Origin: Bacillota bacterium
GTDB lineage: Bacteria; Bacillota; Proteinivoracia; UBA4975; VEMY01
Length of the DNA stretch: 47,755 nucleotides
Direction of reading: 5' to 3'
Assembly (NCBI GenBank): GCA_009711825.1
Contig: VEMY01000036.1
Location: 1 to 47,755, forward strand
The notes below the pieces were generated by a model. The model was not told the DNA's origin and made no database searches. It saw only the letters and a program-made list of their open reading frames with translations. A program made the translations under genes and the position numbers. Shown here in pieces: positions 16,530-27,314 of this stretch (positions are counted from its first letter, which is position 1; every line of letters starts with the position of its first letter).

Positions 16530-19500
16530 ATGCAAAAAATTCTTGCCCTAATCTTGAGCCTGATTGTTGTTTTTCAGCCATCATTAAATGTTTTTGGACA
16601 GGCCTGGAGTTTCCTGGACTTTTCGGCCACAAACACAGTTCACCAGGACACTGAGGCTATTGAGCAAGACCTTGAGACCAATGAGCTAGTGCATAAAAGG
16701 GAAGCAAATGTAAAGCACTTTGCTGAAGATGAATCAAGTTATCGTGCGGAGATTTACCCATTTCCTGTTCATTATCAGCATGGAGAAGACTGGTTTGATA
16801 TCGACAACACTTTAATTGAGGCGAAAGATAGATCTGGCAATCCAGTGATACATAACAAAAGCAATAGTTTTCAAGTCCAGTTTGCTGGAGACCAATATTC
16901 AGAGCAGCTCTGGTCGCTTATTAAAGGCAACTACGCAATTTCATGGAATCTTGCGGCGGAAAAACAAAGCATAAAGCCAGTTATTTATAACCTTGACGAA
17001 ACTGACAGTAAGTTGGTTTCTGTGTTGGAGTATGAAGATATAGTTGATGGACTCACCGTTACCCATATGGTCGAGCCTAAGGGGCTGAAGACATGGACAA
17101 CTGTCGCTAGTCAGGAATCAGTAAATCAATTGGCCTTTGACCTCTATGTTGTAAATCTCAATGCGCAGAGTTCACCGGATGGCTCAATTGTATTTTTTGA
17201 TCCAGAAGACAAAATGCCTGCCCCAGTGTTCACCTTACAGTCACCAGAGATTATTGATGCTGCCGGAGAACGTATAGATGTTGTAGAGTATGAGTTAAAA
17301 CAATCAAATAACGGGTACTCTTTGTTATTATTACCAGATGCAGATTGGCTGGCTGACCCGGAGCGGGCATTTCCCATATTCATTGAAGCTACAAAAACTG
17401 CTTTGACTGGACCCGAAAATGTTGAAATGGTGAGCGTGTCTGTTGAGGATTCTGACGAACAGGCGGTGGGCCTGTCAACAGCTGAAACTTATAGTTTTAG
17501 CCGGATTCAATTGCCTGAGTTAGATGCTGAAGCGACAATCACTTCCGCAAACTTTAACCATCGCATTTTCGAAAGATTTGTAGATTATCCGACGCAGATG
17601 AGTCTGCATCAGGTTCTTGAAGGTTGGGACATAAATCAAATACCTGAAGGTGTTCTGCCTGAATACGAGAGTGAAGAAATAAATCCACAATCGCTTCCAG
17701 ATTTAGCACACTTTACCTGGGACATTACCGAAATGGTAAAGAGTTGGCATAACGGTGCCGATAATCATGGTGTTGTATTAAAGGGCGTTGACTACAGTGC
17801 TGCAAAGGACTTTAGTTTGCCTAAAGTTGTAGCCGAAAACCAGGTGACAAAAATACCTTTGCTTGTGTTGGAGTTTCAAGACGCTGACGAGTCTCACGAT
17901 GTTACAACGCAAGGTGATGACGAAGCAGTGGAGACGGAGTCGGTCGATGTTGATTCATTTTTATCCACTGGCATGGATGATAACTCCATCCTTCAGCATT
18001 CTATATTTTCCGGATTTTATCATAATCTTGCAATAAAGCATGATGGAACCGCGTGGTCATGGGGGCGTAATAATTATGGCCAGCTTGGTGATGGGACTGT
18101 AACATATCGGGATTACCCAGTTCAGGTAGAAGGATTGACTGATGTCAAAGCGGTGGCTGGCGGCCAGGAGCACAGCGTCGCATTAAAGGCAGACGGGACA
18201 GTTTGGGCGTGGGGAAGAAATAACAATGGGCAATTGGGGGATGGAACTTTAACTACAAGGCGCACACCAATCCAGGTGGAAGGTCTTACTGATGTAATTG
18301 CCCTCTCCTGCGGCTCGTACCATAGCGTTGCCTTAAAAAGCGATGGGACGGTTTGGAGTTGGGGGTTAAATAACGCCGGTCAGCTTGGGGATGGGACATT
18401 AACAAACAGGCGGACTCCTGTACAAGTGATAGATTTAGACGGTATTGTTAATATTTTTGCTGGTATGCGGAGAAGTTACGCACTAAAGGAAGATGGTACA
18501 GGCTGGGCCTGGGGATGGAATAATAATGGGCAATTAGGTGATGGTTCGACGACCAACCAACGCAGGCCGGTCAAGATGATAGTAATCGATGACATAGAGG
18601 CAATTGCAATTGGGAACGCTTATCTTATTCTCTTAAAAAGGGATCAAACTGTTTGGGCTTGGGGCATTAACAATTACGGACAGCTTGGTGATGGAACAAC
18701 AGTGACAAGAAGTAGTCCAGTAAGGATTGATTCCCTTGAAAATATTGCGGCAATTGCAGCAGGGTACGAACACAGTATGGCATTAACTGAAGATGGATTT
18801 GTGCTTTCTTGGGGGCGGAATAATTCGGGTCAGCTTGGAGATGGCACAACCGTAAATAAATCCACGCCGATTCAGGTCCACAATATATCCGGAATACAGT
18901 ACATCGCTGCATCTGGTGGCTGGCATAGTTTCGCCATGGGGGGTGATGGAATTATCTGGGTTTGGGGGCAGAATAATTCTGGACAATTGGGTGATGGAAC
19001 AAGGACCAACCGCCTATTGCCTGTCCCCCTGCTTCAATTCGATGGGGAACCCCCCACTATGCCGACCGACCTCCGATTGGAATCTAAAACCGGTTCATCT
19101 GTGACCCTGACATGGACAGGCTCAACAGATAATGTCGGTGTAGAGGGTTATGAGATCTTCCGTGACGGCGTGTCGGTTGGCAGTGCTTCAGGGACAAGCT
19201 TTACCGACTCGGAGTTAATCCCGGATACGGTATATACCTACTCCGTCCGGGCATTTGATGCCGCGGGTAATTTTTCAGAGCACAGCGAGACTATCAGTGC
19301 TATTCCCCTGATGCCCAGAATAACCGGGGTCACACCTGTTCATGGTAGTACCATCGGTGGCCCGGTTCAAGAGCGACTGACCGTCAATTTTGCCAACAGC
19401 CAAAATGCAGCTGGCTCCAGGGCAACCTTTGAATTCTCCATCGATGGCCTGGAGTGGACTATGATTGACAGCGCTGTGTTCGGTCCTTATGTCCTGGACT

Positions 19501-22500
19501 CCAACACAATTTACTTCTACACCAATTGGGATTTAACACCCTTAGCTAGCGATGAATACTTGCTTCGCTATACTGTCTATGATGCTGAAGATAACTCAGA
19601 CAGCATTGATATTATGTACGATGTTAATCGCACACCGCCTGCAGCCGTGGAAAATTTAGGAGCGGAGCCGGACTGTGCCCGCATCAATCTTACATGGTCT
19701 ATGGCCAGCGAAGCCATTGTCTCCTACTATAATGTTTACAGGTCAGAAGCTGAGGCCGGTCCATATTCACTGCTTAAAAAAGTGGACGGCCGCGCCACTA
19801 CCCATTTTACTGATGGCGCTGTCCAGGCTGAAACAACATACTATTACAAAGTTCGTGCTGTAGATAAGTTTGACCAGGAAGGCAGCTCATCAAATATTGC
19901 CTCTGCTCAAGCAGATCCGGATACAATTCCCCCGGTTGTATTGGGTATCGCTCCGATTGACGGGACAAGCTTTGGAGCCCAGGCCCAAATCACTGTGCGG
20001 GCAGAGGATAATGTGGCATTAGCTGCCATTACATTACAGTATTATGATTCTGACCACGAAGATTGGGTTGCCATTGAGACAATAGAGACGGCCAATAATG
20101 CGGTATTTACCTGGACTACCGAAGGACTGACGGGAGATGTGCAGGTTCGTGCCATTGCCCGGGACGCTGCCGGTAATGAGAGTGATGGCCTACCCGTACG
20201 CACCTATTATATTGATACCCAGGGACCGGAAAAGGTGGAAAACTTACGGGCCACTCCCTATACAGTCAGTGCCCTGTTGCAATGGGACGATGTTTCTGAT
20301 GACGATTTTGCCTATTTCCAGGTAGAACGGAAAAGTAATCCGGATGGGGAATTTGTGGCCATCGGAACCACCGATAACAGGCTGAGAATGACTGTGTCTG
20401 ATTTGGAGCACAGCACCACCTACTGGTTCCGGGTAGTCGCATATGACCGGCATGGCAACCGGGGCACTCCCTCGGACGAGCTGGCGGTGACGACTACTGC
20501 GGATATCACTCGTCCGTATATTTCCGACCTAGGTCCGCAACCCGGGTATTATGCCTACTCAATCAGCCTGCGTGGTACAGCTATAGACGATGTCGGTGTT
20601 ATATCATTTACTTTCCAGATTTCAGATGACCTGGAGACCTGGGATGATATTGTCACCCTGCCTGTTGCCGGAGCGCCCAGGGAGGCGACAGTCACCTATG
20701 ATTTCGACATATCCGGCTATCCAGACGGAACCTACTATGTCCGTGGTGTAGCTGTTGATGAAGCGGGCAACGTAAGTATCACATCATCCATTGCATCTTA
20801 CGTGGAATACAGGTTTGATCATACCCCTCCACAGGCGCCGGCTGGATTTAGAGTAGAACATACAGAGGGCAGCATCATTTTGGCCTGGGATTTGGGGCAG
20901 GAAAATAACCTGAAGTACTACCGGGTTTCTAAGGCTCTGAGTCCGGACGGTCCTTATACTGTGGTGCGGGACAACCTGACCGCCCTGGGGTACCAAGACC
21001 GCGATGTCCAGCCTGAACAAGAATACTACTATAAAGTTTCCGTTGTGGACGCAGCTGGAAATGAGAGTGAGCTTGCCGGTCCAGTCGCTGCCCAATTATC
21101 TCCGGATACAGAGGCACCTGAGGTTGTCAGCATCCATCCGGGCACCGAAACGGGCCTGCCGGCGTATCCTAAATTGCATGTCTTGGCAGCGGATAATTAT
21201 AAGCTGGCCAGGATTACTGCCGAATATTGGTGTGACCATACTAGCCAATGGTTGGCAATTGGCAGCAAATACGTGGACGTGTACAGTGATGTCGCCAGCT
21301 TTATCTGGGATACCGACGGTCTAGAGGATGGAGTATATGTCGTCAGATATAGTGCGGAGGACCAGGCTGGCAACATTAGCGAGCCCCGGATTGTAGAATA
21401 TGAGCTAAAGGTAACTCCCCCCGCGGCACCGCTGGTTACCGTAACTTCCGGGGATTGGAATATCACAGTTTCCTGGGAATATGACGCCGAGGATGAACCG
21501 GAGCGGTTCCAGGTTTATCGGAGTAGCGATGGTGAAGATGAGCGGTTAATTCAGGTAACCGCGGATACCTCTTTCACCGATTCAATGCTCAATCCTGCCC
21601 ATGCCTACAGTTATGCGGTAGAGGTCATCGACCAATACGGGAACTCCTCCCGGAGTAAGCAAGCGGTGGCCACCCCACGGAATAACGACATTTATCCGCC
21701 CACTGCGATAGCCGGCGACGACCGGGTCTCGATTATCGGCATGCCCGTCCAGTTTGACGGCACGCTCTCCACAGACAATGACCGGATTGCCAGCCATCTT
21801 TGGGAATTTGGCGATGGCACCACTGCAGAAGGAGCGCGGCCTGTCCACATATTCGCCGAAGCAGGAGTTTATACTGTATCGCTTACAGTTACAGACCCGG
21901 CGGGCAACAGCGATTCTGATACCCTGCAGGTGACCGTCCAGCCCCAAGAACAAGTTGGGACTCTGGAGGTGCGTGTGCTGGATGTCGATACCGGCGAACC
22001 ACTCTCTGGCGCCAGTGTATATGTGGATTTCCCAGACAACACGCCGCCCCGGTTTACAGCCGATGGCACCGGCATCGCCACTATTGTGGCGGCACCCGGA
22101 AACTACAACATTTCCGCATATAAAACCGGTTACCTGCCAGCAGAGATTAACGCTACGGTCCTGCAATACCAAAATTCGACTGTCACAATCCAGCTGGAAA
22201 GAGGCGAGCTGGTTGTAGGCGATTTGAGCGTGCGCCGTTTGGACATTGATGAAATCGCGGAAGCGGGTATCGATGTCAATGCGCCGGAGAATCAGTTTGT
22301 TTATAAGTTTGATGTACATCTGGAATTTGCCCAGGCTCCCCTGCCAGTAAGCTATGTATACGTAAACGGCCATGGTGACCTTCTTATGGGAGGTGAGCCC
22401 GTTGCTTATACCCCTCGGGGCACGGGCGGGGGTAACACCCCTGGCCAAGGGCGGGGGAATGGGACAGCCTATCCCAAGGTAATAACCCATAGCGACCATC

Positions 22501-25500
22501 CTGATGTTCAGCCCACCATTGCCTATCTGGTAGTATCTCAGGAAATCAGCTGGCTGAAAGAATTCTTTGAGGTGGGATTGGTTCTTACCAATATGGCTGA
22601 GCCCCAGTTTGTGTTGGCGGACTCTTCGGCAACGTTGCAGCTGCCGGCCGGGCTGTCTCTGGCCACCACCGAAGTTGCGCAATCCCGACAGGTCAATTTC
22701 GGCGACATTGCCGGTCAGGAATCCCGGGAGGCCAAGTGGGTGATCCGGGGCGATGAGCAGGGTTATTACGACTTGGCAGTTGATTTCAACGGGACTTTGT
22801 TGCCCTTCAACGACTCCGTTCAGACCAACTTCCAGACCAGCGAACCTTTCCGGGTCTGGGGCGGCGATGCCCTGCATATTTACGTCGATGTTCAGGATGC
22901 GGCATATATTGGCGAACAATATTTCGCCCAGTTCAGAGTCACTAACGAATCGGATATTCCCATCTATAATCTCAAAACCACTCTTGGCGCATATATGGAG
23001 CCAAATCCTGTCCATGAAGTGATTGTGACCCATCTCGATGGCTCAACAAGCGTGCGCAGGAGCGGCGGTGGATTTAACTTCGTCCTGCCTTCCACCGATG
23101 CCCGTTGGCGTCTCCCCTATCTCCAAAACGGTGACTCGGTGGAAATTGACGTGTTGGCACCGGGCGAGAGCATTCACGGTACTTATGCCGCAGGATTTGC
23201 GGCCGCGGGTGATCCGTACGAAGTCTATTACGTGTTGCGAAATGCTTTCCATGTCACCCGCACTGGCAGTAATGTTGAGGTGCCGGTAACCATTCGCACG
23301 ATACCCAGTCACGTATCAAAGTCCAGACTAGTTTATGTGGATAACAGGGCGATGTGGGCCGATCCGGTTGACACAACCACCGGCGCCTTCGTTATTGAGC
23401 GGGAAGCTTTGAGCGTGCTGGGGGCAACGGAACTGTCCCTGGATCTGGAATATAACTCGCTTTTGCTGGAAGCGGGGGACGTGGGCAAGGGTTGGAGCCA
23501 CAATTTTGAGCAACGCTTGGAGGAACAGCCCGACGGGACAATTAAGGTCTATTGGTCGCCGTCTAACTATAATATTTTCTTCCCCAAAGACCACGCTACC
23601 CGTCATATCTATGGCGAAGAAATCGCCGGTGGCACCTTCAGGATAGCCGAGAGCGATCTCGACACAGAACAGGAGTATGTAACCTGGGTCAATGGCTTAC
23701 AAAATTACCTGCTGAAGAAGCATGACGATGGCGCCTATACCCTGACCTGTGACAGTATGAATGAGTATCTGTTTGACGCCAGCGGACAGTTGTCTGGTAT
23801 GGTGGACAAGAACGGTCGAACTGTCGCTGTTGAGCGCCCCGATTCTTCAGCCCTTGTGATTGCCGAGCCTGCCTCCGGCCAGACCTTAACCCTCCATTAC
23901 AGCGACGAGGGATTAATCGAACGTGTCACTGACCGCACCGGCCGGTCGACCACCTTCGCCTACAGCGAAAACAATTGTCTGGCCAAGATAACCGATCCGC
24001 TTGGTAACGCCACCACCTACACCTATGATGAGGACGGTCGGGTACTCACCGGCACCGACGGCGAAGGGGTCAGGTTTATTGACAATACCTATGATTCCAA
24101 AGGTCGGGTTGCCTCCCAGGTCGACGGTGTTGGCGCACTAACCAGGTTCGACTATGATGAAACCAGTGAGTTCTGGCGGACCGTGGTTACAATCACCGAC
24201 CGAAACGGAAACACACGCAAGCATGTGACCAACCGACTGGGTCAATTTGTGCGCATTGAAGATGAACTGGGTCGCACTACCCATTTCACCTATGACGGCT
24301 TGGGCAACCGGACCAGCGAGGTCGAGGCTAATGGCAACGCCACCATTTACACATATGATGAGCGGGGCAATCTGCTGACTGTTTCTGATGCTGAAGGCAC
24401 CCAGACAGCAATGACCTATGACGATAACAACAATGTCCTGACGCTTACTAACGCCGACGGCAATGATGTAATTAATACCTATGATGAGCGGAATTTGCTG
24501 GTCTCCACCGTGGAAACCAACGGGGGGCTGACCACGTACACCTATAACGAACATGCGCAGATTTTGTCCAAGACGGTTGAGGGTTCCGGCACTATGTACT
24601 ACACCTATGAAGACGGTTTGGTTAAAACCGTAACCGATTTCTTGGGCAATGTCACCAGCATGGAATATGACGAGATTGGCAGACTGCTTACGGTTACTGA
24701 TCGGGAGGGCAATACGAGCAGTTATACCTATGATGCCGTCAACAGTGTCCTGACGGAAACCGATCCCCTTGGCAATACTGTAAGCTACACTTATGACGCC
24801 CGCTATAACAAGCGCACAGAAACAGATCAGTTGGGTAATACAACAGAATTCAGGTATAACGGCAACGGTCAACTGACTGAGTCCATTGATGCCCTGGGGA
24901 ACAAGACCAGGTACATTTACGATGGCGAAGACCGGTTGCTGAAGACCATCGACTCTGAGGGGAATGTTACGGAGACAGTGTACGACCCGGCGGGGCAGGT
25001 AATTACTGTTCGGGACGCCCAGGGCAATGAGGCCCAGTTCACTTACCACATTGAGGGCCTCCTAGCCACGGAGACCGCTCCCGGGGAAGGTGTTACAGCC
25101 TTCACCTATTACAAAAACGGTCAGCTGCATACCAGTACCGACGCCCTGGGCAATACCAGCACCCATTACTATGATCCGTGCTGGCGCCTGAGCCAGGTTG
25201 TCGATGCCGAAGGAAACAAAACTGCATACACTTATGACAGCGCCGGCAATATTGCCACCGAGACCGATCCCCTGGGCAATACAATCAGCTACACCTATGA
25301 CAGTCTGGGACGCCTCATCAGTGTGGAGGATGCTTTGGGCAATGTCACCGAATACGGATATGACGCCAACGGCAATCTCCTCGAGGTTACAGATGCCCTT
25401 GGCAATAAGACCCGGTATGTCTATGATAAAGAGGACAGGGTCATAGAAATTATAGATGCACGGGGCAATTCCACCAGCGCCACCTACGATGCGGCCGGCA

Positions 25501-27314
25501 ATCTGGTTGCGGCAACAGATGCCCTTGGCAATTCACTGACCATGGAATATGACGCTGCAGGCAACCTGATTGAGACAAAAGACGCCTATGGCAAGCCAGT
25601 CGCCAAGACCACTTACGACGCATTACACCAGCCGATACGGGAAGAAGACGCGCTGGGCAACGTGGTCATTTACGATTACGACAGCCTTGGTCAGCTGATT
25701 GAAATAATTGATGCCCTGAACCGCAAGACCAAACTTCACTATAACGAGATCGGCCAGCTTACAACTGTCCTCGACCCCTTGGAGGGAGAAAGCAGCCAGA
25801 GCTTCGATGCCGATGGCAATCTCGCCACAATAACTGACCCCAACGGCAACCAACAATCCTTTAACTATGACGAACTGGGACGCTTGGTGGAAGAGTCCAC
25901 TGCAATCGGCAGCACCAAGACCTACGGCTACAACGCCCTCAGCCTCTTGACCGAAATGACCAACGGCCGTGGCCAGGAGACAACTTTCGAGTACGATGCT
26001 GCCGGCCGCCTGGTCAGCTTTACTGATCCCGACGGCACGGTTACCTATACCTATGATGCCAATGGCAATATTCTAACGGTAACCGATGAAAACGGGACCA
26101 TCATTCGCACCTATGACGCTCTGGGTCGGGTGAAAAGCTTTACCGATGTGAACGGCAATACGATAGAATATACTTATGATGAAGTTGGCAACCTGACAAC
26201 TCTTACCTATCCCGGTGGACAGGTGGTAGAATATGAGTATGATGCCGCCGACCGTTTAACGACGGTCACAGACTGGAACAACCGGGTCACCACTTACGAG
26301 TACGACAAAAACGGCCGGCTGAATAAGACAATCCGACCCAATGGCAGCGAACTGACAATAACCCACGATGATGCCGGACAGATCATTCAGAAGCTGGACA
26401 CCGATTCAGTAGGCAATATCATCAACCAGTATGACTATACGTACGATGCTTCCGGCAAGGTGACCGTAGAGCTTTCGGCAACAGAACCCCGGCTATACGA
26501 CCTCAATAGCCTGACCATGGTCTATGATGAAGGTAACCGACTTGTATCCTATGACGGTCAGGACGTAGAATATGATGCCGACGGCAATATGACCTTTGGC
26601 CCCTTAGACGGCCAGATGGTGGAGTATATCTATGACTCTCGGAACAGACTGATTCAGGCCGGTGACACCGAGTATATCTACGACGCTGAAAACAACAGAA
26701 TCGCTTCCATTGAAGACGGGGTGCGGACCGATTACGTCACCAATCCCCATGCCCACCTCAGTCAGTTGCTGGTTGAAAGCACGAGCGGCAATGAAACCTA
26801 TTACGTCTATGGTATCGGCCTGATTGGCCACCAGGAGCCCAATGGTGCCTACCGGACATACCACTTCGACATCCGTGGCAGCACCACTGCTATCACCAAT
26901 CAGGATGGAGTAGTGACAGACCGGTTCCAGTACGGCCCCTATGGCGAGCTTGTCAAACAAGAAGGGACAACAAAAACCCCGTTCCTCTATAATGGTAGAG
27001 ACGGGGTCCAGACCGAGAACAGCGGCCTCTACTACATGCGGGCCAGGTACTACAATCCTGAGATTAAGCGGTTTATAAACCAGGATGTGTTGATGGGGGA
27101 TATCTCAGACGGCAGGAGCCTGAACCGCTATGCCTACGCCGGCGGCAATCCCGTCACGATGGTGGATCCCTTCGGTCTTAGTCCTGAGTTTAGTTCGGCA
27201 AGTATCTACGGCAATCTTTTTGCCAGGTTAGGCGGTCTATTCCTTGGCGGGGGAGTTACCGGCACGCTCATGCTTTGTTGCCGGCACGCTGATCCTTACC
27301 AAAGACGGTCATAA
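16530..27314 (+). CDS. giant secreted RHS/YD-repeat protein with RCC1 propeller, FN3 and PKD modules
   Basis: 3594 residues. A signal peptide (about 1-23) leads a DNRLRE-like N-terminal region (to about 480). Residues about 490-840 hold seven copies of W-x-WG-x-NN-x-GQLGDGT, enough for one seven-bladed RCC1 propeller. From about 840 to 1715, five fibronectin-III domains alternate with Ig-like domains; a PKD domain (LWEFGDGTTAEGARPVHIF) lies near 1717-1805 and a carboxypeptidase-regulatory-like domain near 1810-1890. Then follow the RHS entry domain (DPVDTTTGAFVIEREAL, about 2270), around 45 YD repeats (about 2410-3430) and the RHS core (FDIRGSTTAITNQDG, YYMRARYYNPEIKRFINQD, NPVTMVDPFGL). RHS shells encapsulate a C-terminal toxin. 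Here the frame stops soon after the core; the Hint and toxin continue in the next frame, shifted at a G5 run (27249-27253). Confidence 0.93.
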   Translation: MQKILALILSLIVVFQPSLNVFGQAWSFLDFSATNTVHQDTEAIEQDLETNELVHKREANVKHFAEDESSYRAEIYPFPVHYQHGEDWFDIDNTLIEAKDRSGNPVIHNKSNSFQVQFAGDQYSEQLWSLIKGNYAISWNLAAEKQSIKPVIYNLDETDSKLVSVLEYEDIVDGLTVTHMVEPKGLKTWTTVASQESVNQLAFDLYVVNLNAQSSPDGSIVFFDPEDKMPAPVFTLQSPEIIDAAGERIDVVEYELKQSNNGYSLLLLPDADWLADPERAFPIFIEATKTALTGPENVEMVSVSVEDSDEQAVGLSTAETYSFSRIQLPELDAEATITSANFNHRIFERFVDYPTQMSLHQVLEGWDINQIPEGVLPEYESEEINPQSLPDLAHFTWDITEMVKSWHNGADNHGVVLKGVDYSAAKDFSLPKVVAENQVTKIPLLVLEFQDADESHDVTTQGDDEAVETESVDVDSFLSTGMDDNSILQHSIFSGFYHNLAIKHDGTAWSWGRNNYGQLGDGTVTYRDYPVQVEGLTDVKAVAGGQEHSVALKADGTVWAWGRNNNGQLGDGTLTTRRTPIQVEGLTDVIALSCGSYHSVALKSDGTVWSWGLNNAGQLGDGTLTNRRTPVQVIDLDGIVNIFAGMRRSYALKEDGTGWAWGWNNNGQLGDGSTTNQRRPVKMIVIDDIEAIAIGNAYLILLKRDQTVWAWGINNYGQLGDGTTVTRSSPVRIDSLENIAAIAAGYEHSMALTEDGFVLSWGRNNSGQLGDGTTVNKSTPIQVHNISGIQYIAASGGWHSFAMGGDGIIWVWGQNNSGQLGDGTRTNRLLPVPLLQFDGEPPTMPTDLRLESKTGSSVTLTWTGSTDNVGVEGYEIFRDGVSVGSASGTSFTDSELIPDTVYTYSVRAFDAAGNFSEHSETISAIPLMPRITGVTPVHGSTIGGPVQERLTVNFANSQNAAGSRATFEFSIDGLEWTMIDSAVFGPYVLDSNTIYFYTNWDLTPLASDEYLLRYTVYDAEDNSDSIDIMYDVNRTPPAAVENLGAEPDCARINLTWSMASEAIVSYYNVYRSEAEAGPYSLLKKVDGRATTHFTDGAVQAETTYYYKVRAVDKFDQEGSSSNIASAQADPDTIPPVVLGIAPIDGTSFGAQAQITVRAEDNVALAAITLQYYDSDHEDWVAIETIETANNAVFTWTTEGLTGDVQVRAIARDAAGNESDGLPVRTYYIDTQGPEKVENLRATPYTVSALLQWDDVSDDDFAYFQVERKSNPDGEFVAIGTTDNRLRMTVSDLEHSTTYWFRVVAYDRHGNRGTPSDELAVTTTADITRPYISDLGPQPGYYAYSISLRGTAIDDVGVISFTFQISDDLETWDDIVTLPVAGAPREATVTYDFDISGYPDGTYYVRGVAVDEAGNVSITSSIASYVEYRFDHTPPQAPAGFRVEHTEGSIILAWDLGQENNLKYYRVSKALSPDGPYTVVRDNLTALGYQDRDVQPEQEYYYKVSVVDAAGNESELAGPVAAQLSPDTEAPEVVSIHPGTETGLPAYPKLHVLAADNYKLARITAEYWCDHTSQWLAIGSKYVDVYSDVASFIWDTDGLEDGVYVVRYSAEDQAGNISEPRIVEYELKVTPPAAPLVTVTSGDWNITVSWEYDAEDEPERFQVYRSSDGEDERLIQVTADTSFTDSMLNPAHAYSYAVEVIDQYGNSSRSKQAVATPRNNDIYPPTAIAGDDRVSIIGMPVQFDGTLSTDNDRIASHLWEFGDGTTAEGARPVHIFAEAGVYTVSLTVTDPAGNSDSDTLQVTVQPQEQVGTLEVRVLDVDTGEPLSGASVYVDFPDNTPPRFTADGTGIATIVAAPGNYNISAYKTGYLPAEINATVLQYQNSTVTIQLERGELVVGDLSVRRLDIDEIAEAGIDVNAPENQFVYKFDVHLEFAQAPLPVSYVYVNGHGDLLMGGEPVAYTPRGTGGGNTPGQGRGNGTAYPKVITHSDHPDVQPTIAYLVVSQEISWLKEFFEVGLVLTNMAEPQFVLADSSATLQLPAGLSLATTEVAQSRQVNFGDIAGQESREAKWVIRGDEQGYYDLAVDFNGTLLPFNDSVQTNFQTSEPFRVWGGDALHIYVDVQDAAYIGEQYFAQFRVTNESDIPIYNLKTTLGAYMEPNPVHEVIVTHLDGSTSVRRSGGGFNFVLPSTDARWRLPYLQNGDSVEIDVLAPGESIHGTYAAGFAAAGDPYEVYYVLRNAFHVTRTGSNVEVPVTIRTIPSHVSKSRLVYVDNRAMWADPVDTTTGAFVIEREALSVLGATELSLDLEYNSLLLEAGDVGKGWSHNFEQRLEEQPDGTIKVYWSPSNYNIFFPKDHATRHIYGEEIAGGTFRIAESDLDTEQEYVTWVNGLQNYLLKKHDDGAYTLTCDSMNEYLFDASGQLSGMVDKNGRTVAVERPDSSALVIAEPASGQTLTLHYSDEGLIERVTDRTGRSTTFAYSENNCLAKITDPLGNATTYTYDEDGRVLTGTDGEGVRFIDNTYDSKGRVASQVDGVGALTRFDYDETSEFWRTVVTITDRNGNTRKHVTNRLGQFVRIEDELGRTTHFTYDGLGNRTSEVEANGNATIYTYDERGNLLTVSDAEGTQTAMTYDDNNNVLTLTNADGNDVINTYDERNLLVSTVETNGGLTTYTYNEHAQILSKTVEGSGTMYYTYEDGLVKTVTDFLGNVTSMEYDEIGRLLTVTDREGNTSSYTYDAVNSVLTETDPLGNTVSYTYDARYNKRTETDQLGNTTEFRYNGNGQLTESIDALGNKTRYIYDGEDRLLKTIDSEGNVTETVYDPAGQVITVRDAQGNEAQFTYHIEGLLATETAPGEGVTAFTYYKNGQLHTSTDALGNTSTHYYDPCWRLSQVVDAEGNKTAYTYDSAGNIATETDPLGNTISYTYDSLGRLISVEDALGNVTEYGYDANGNLLEVTDALGNKTRYVYDKEDRVIEIIDARGNSTSATYDAAGNLVAATDALGNSLTMEYDAAGNLIETKDAYGKPVAKTTYDALHQPIREEDALGNVVIYDYDSLGQLIEIIDALNRKTKLHYNEIGQLTTVLDPLEGESSQSFDADGNLATITDPNGNQQSFNYDELGRLVEESTAIGSTKTYGYNALSLLTEMTNGRGQETTFEYDAAGRLVSFTDPDGTVTYTYDANGNILTVTDENGTIIRTYDALGRVKSFTDVNGNTIEYTYDEVGNLTTLTYPGGQVVEYEYDAADRLTTVTDWNNRVTTYEYDKNGRLNKTIRPNGSELTITHDDAGQIIQKLDTDSVGNIINQYDYTYDASGKVTVELSATEPRLYDLNSLTMVYDEGNRLVSYDGQDVEYDADGNMTFGPLDGQMVEYIYDSRNRLIQAGDTEYIYDAENNRIASIEDGVRTDYVTNPHAHLSQLLVESTSGNETYYVYGIGLIGHQEPNGAYRTYHFDIRGSTTAITNQDGVVTDRFQYGPYGELVKQEGTTKTPFLYNGRDGVQTENSGLYYMRARYYNPEIKRFINQDVLMGDISDGRSLNRYAYAGGNPVTMVDPFGLSPEFSSASIYGNLFARLGGLFLGGGVTGTLMLCCRHADPYQRRS

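Noticed and set aside
21582-23033. Long minus-strand open frame (483 codons) inside the RHS gene
   Set aside because: It lies antisense to FN3, PKD and other recognisable domains and its translation shows no domain; a codon-bias shadow.
23760-26830. Dense regular repeats that could suggest a repeat array or CRISPR
   Set aside because: The period is about 63 bases and in frame, encoding YD units; there are no constant repeats with unique spacers.
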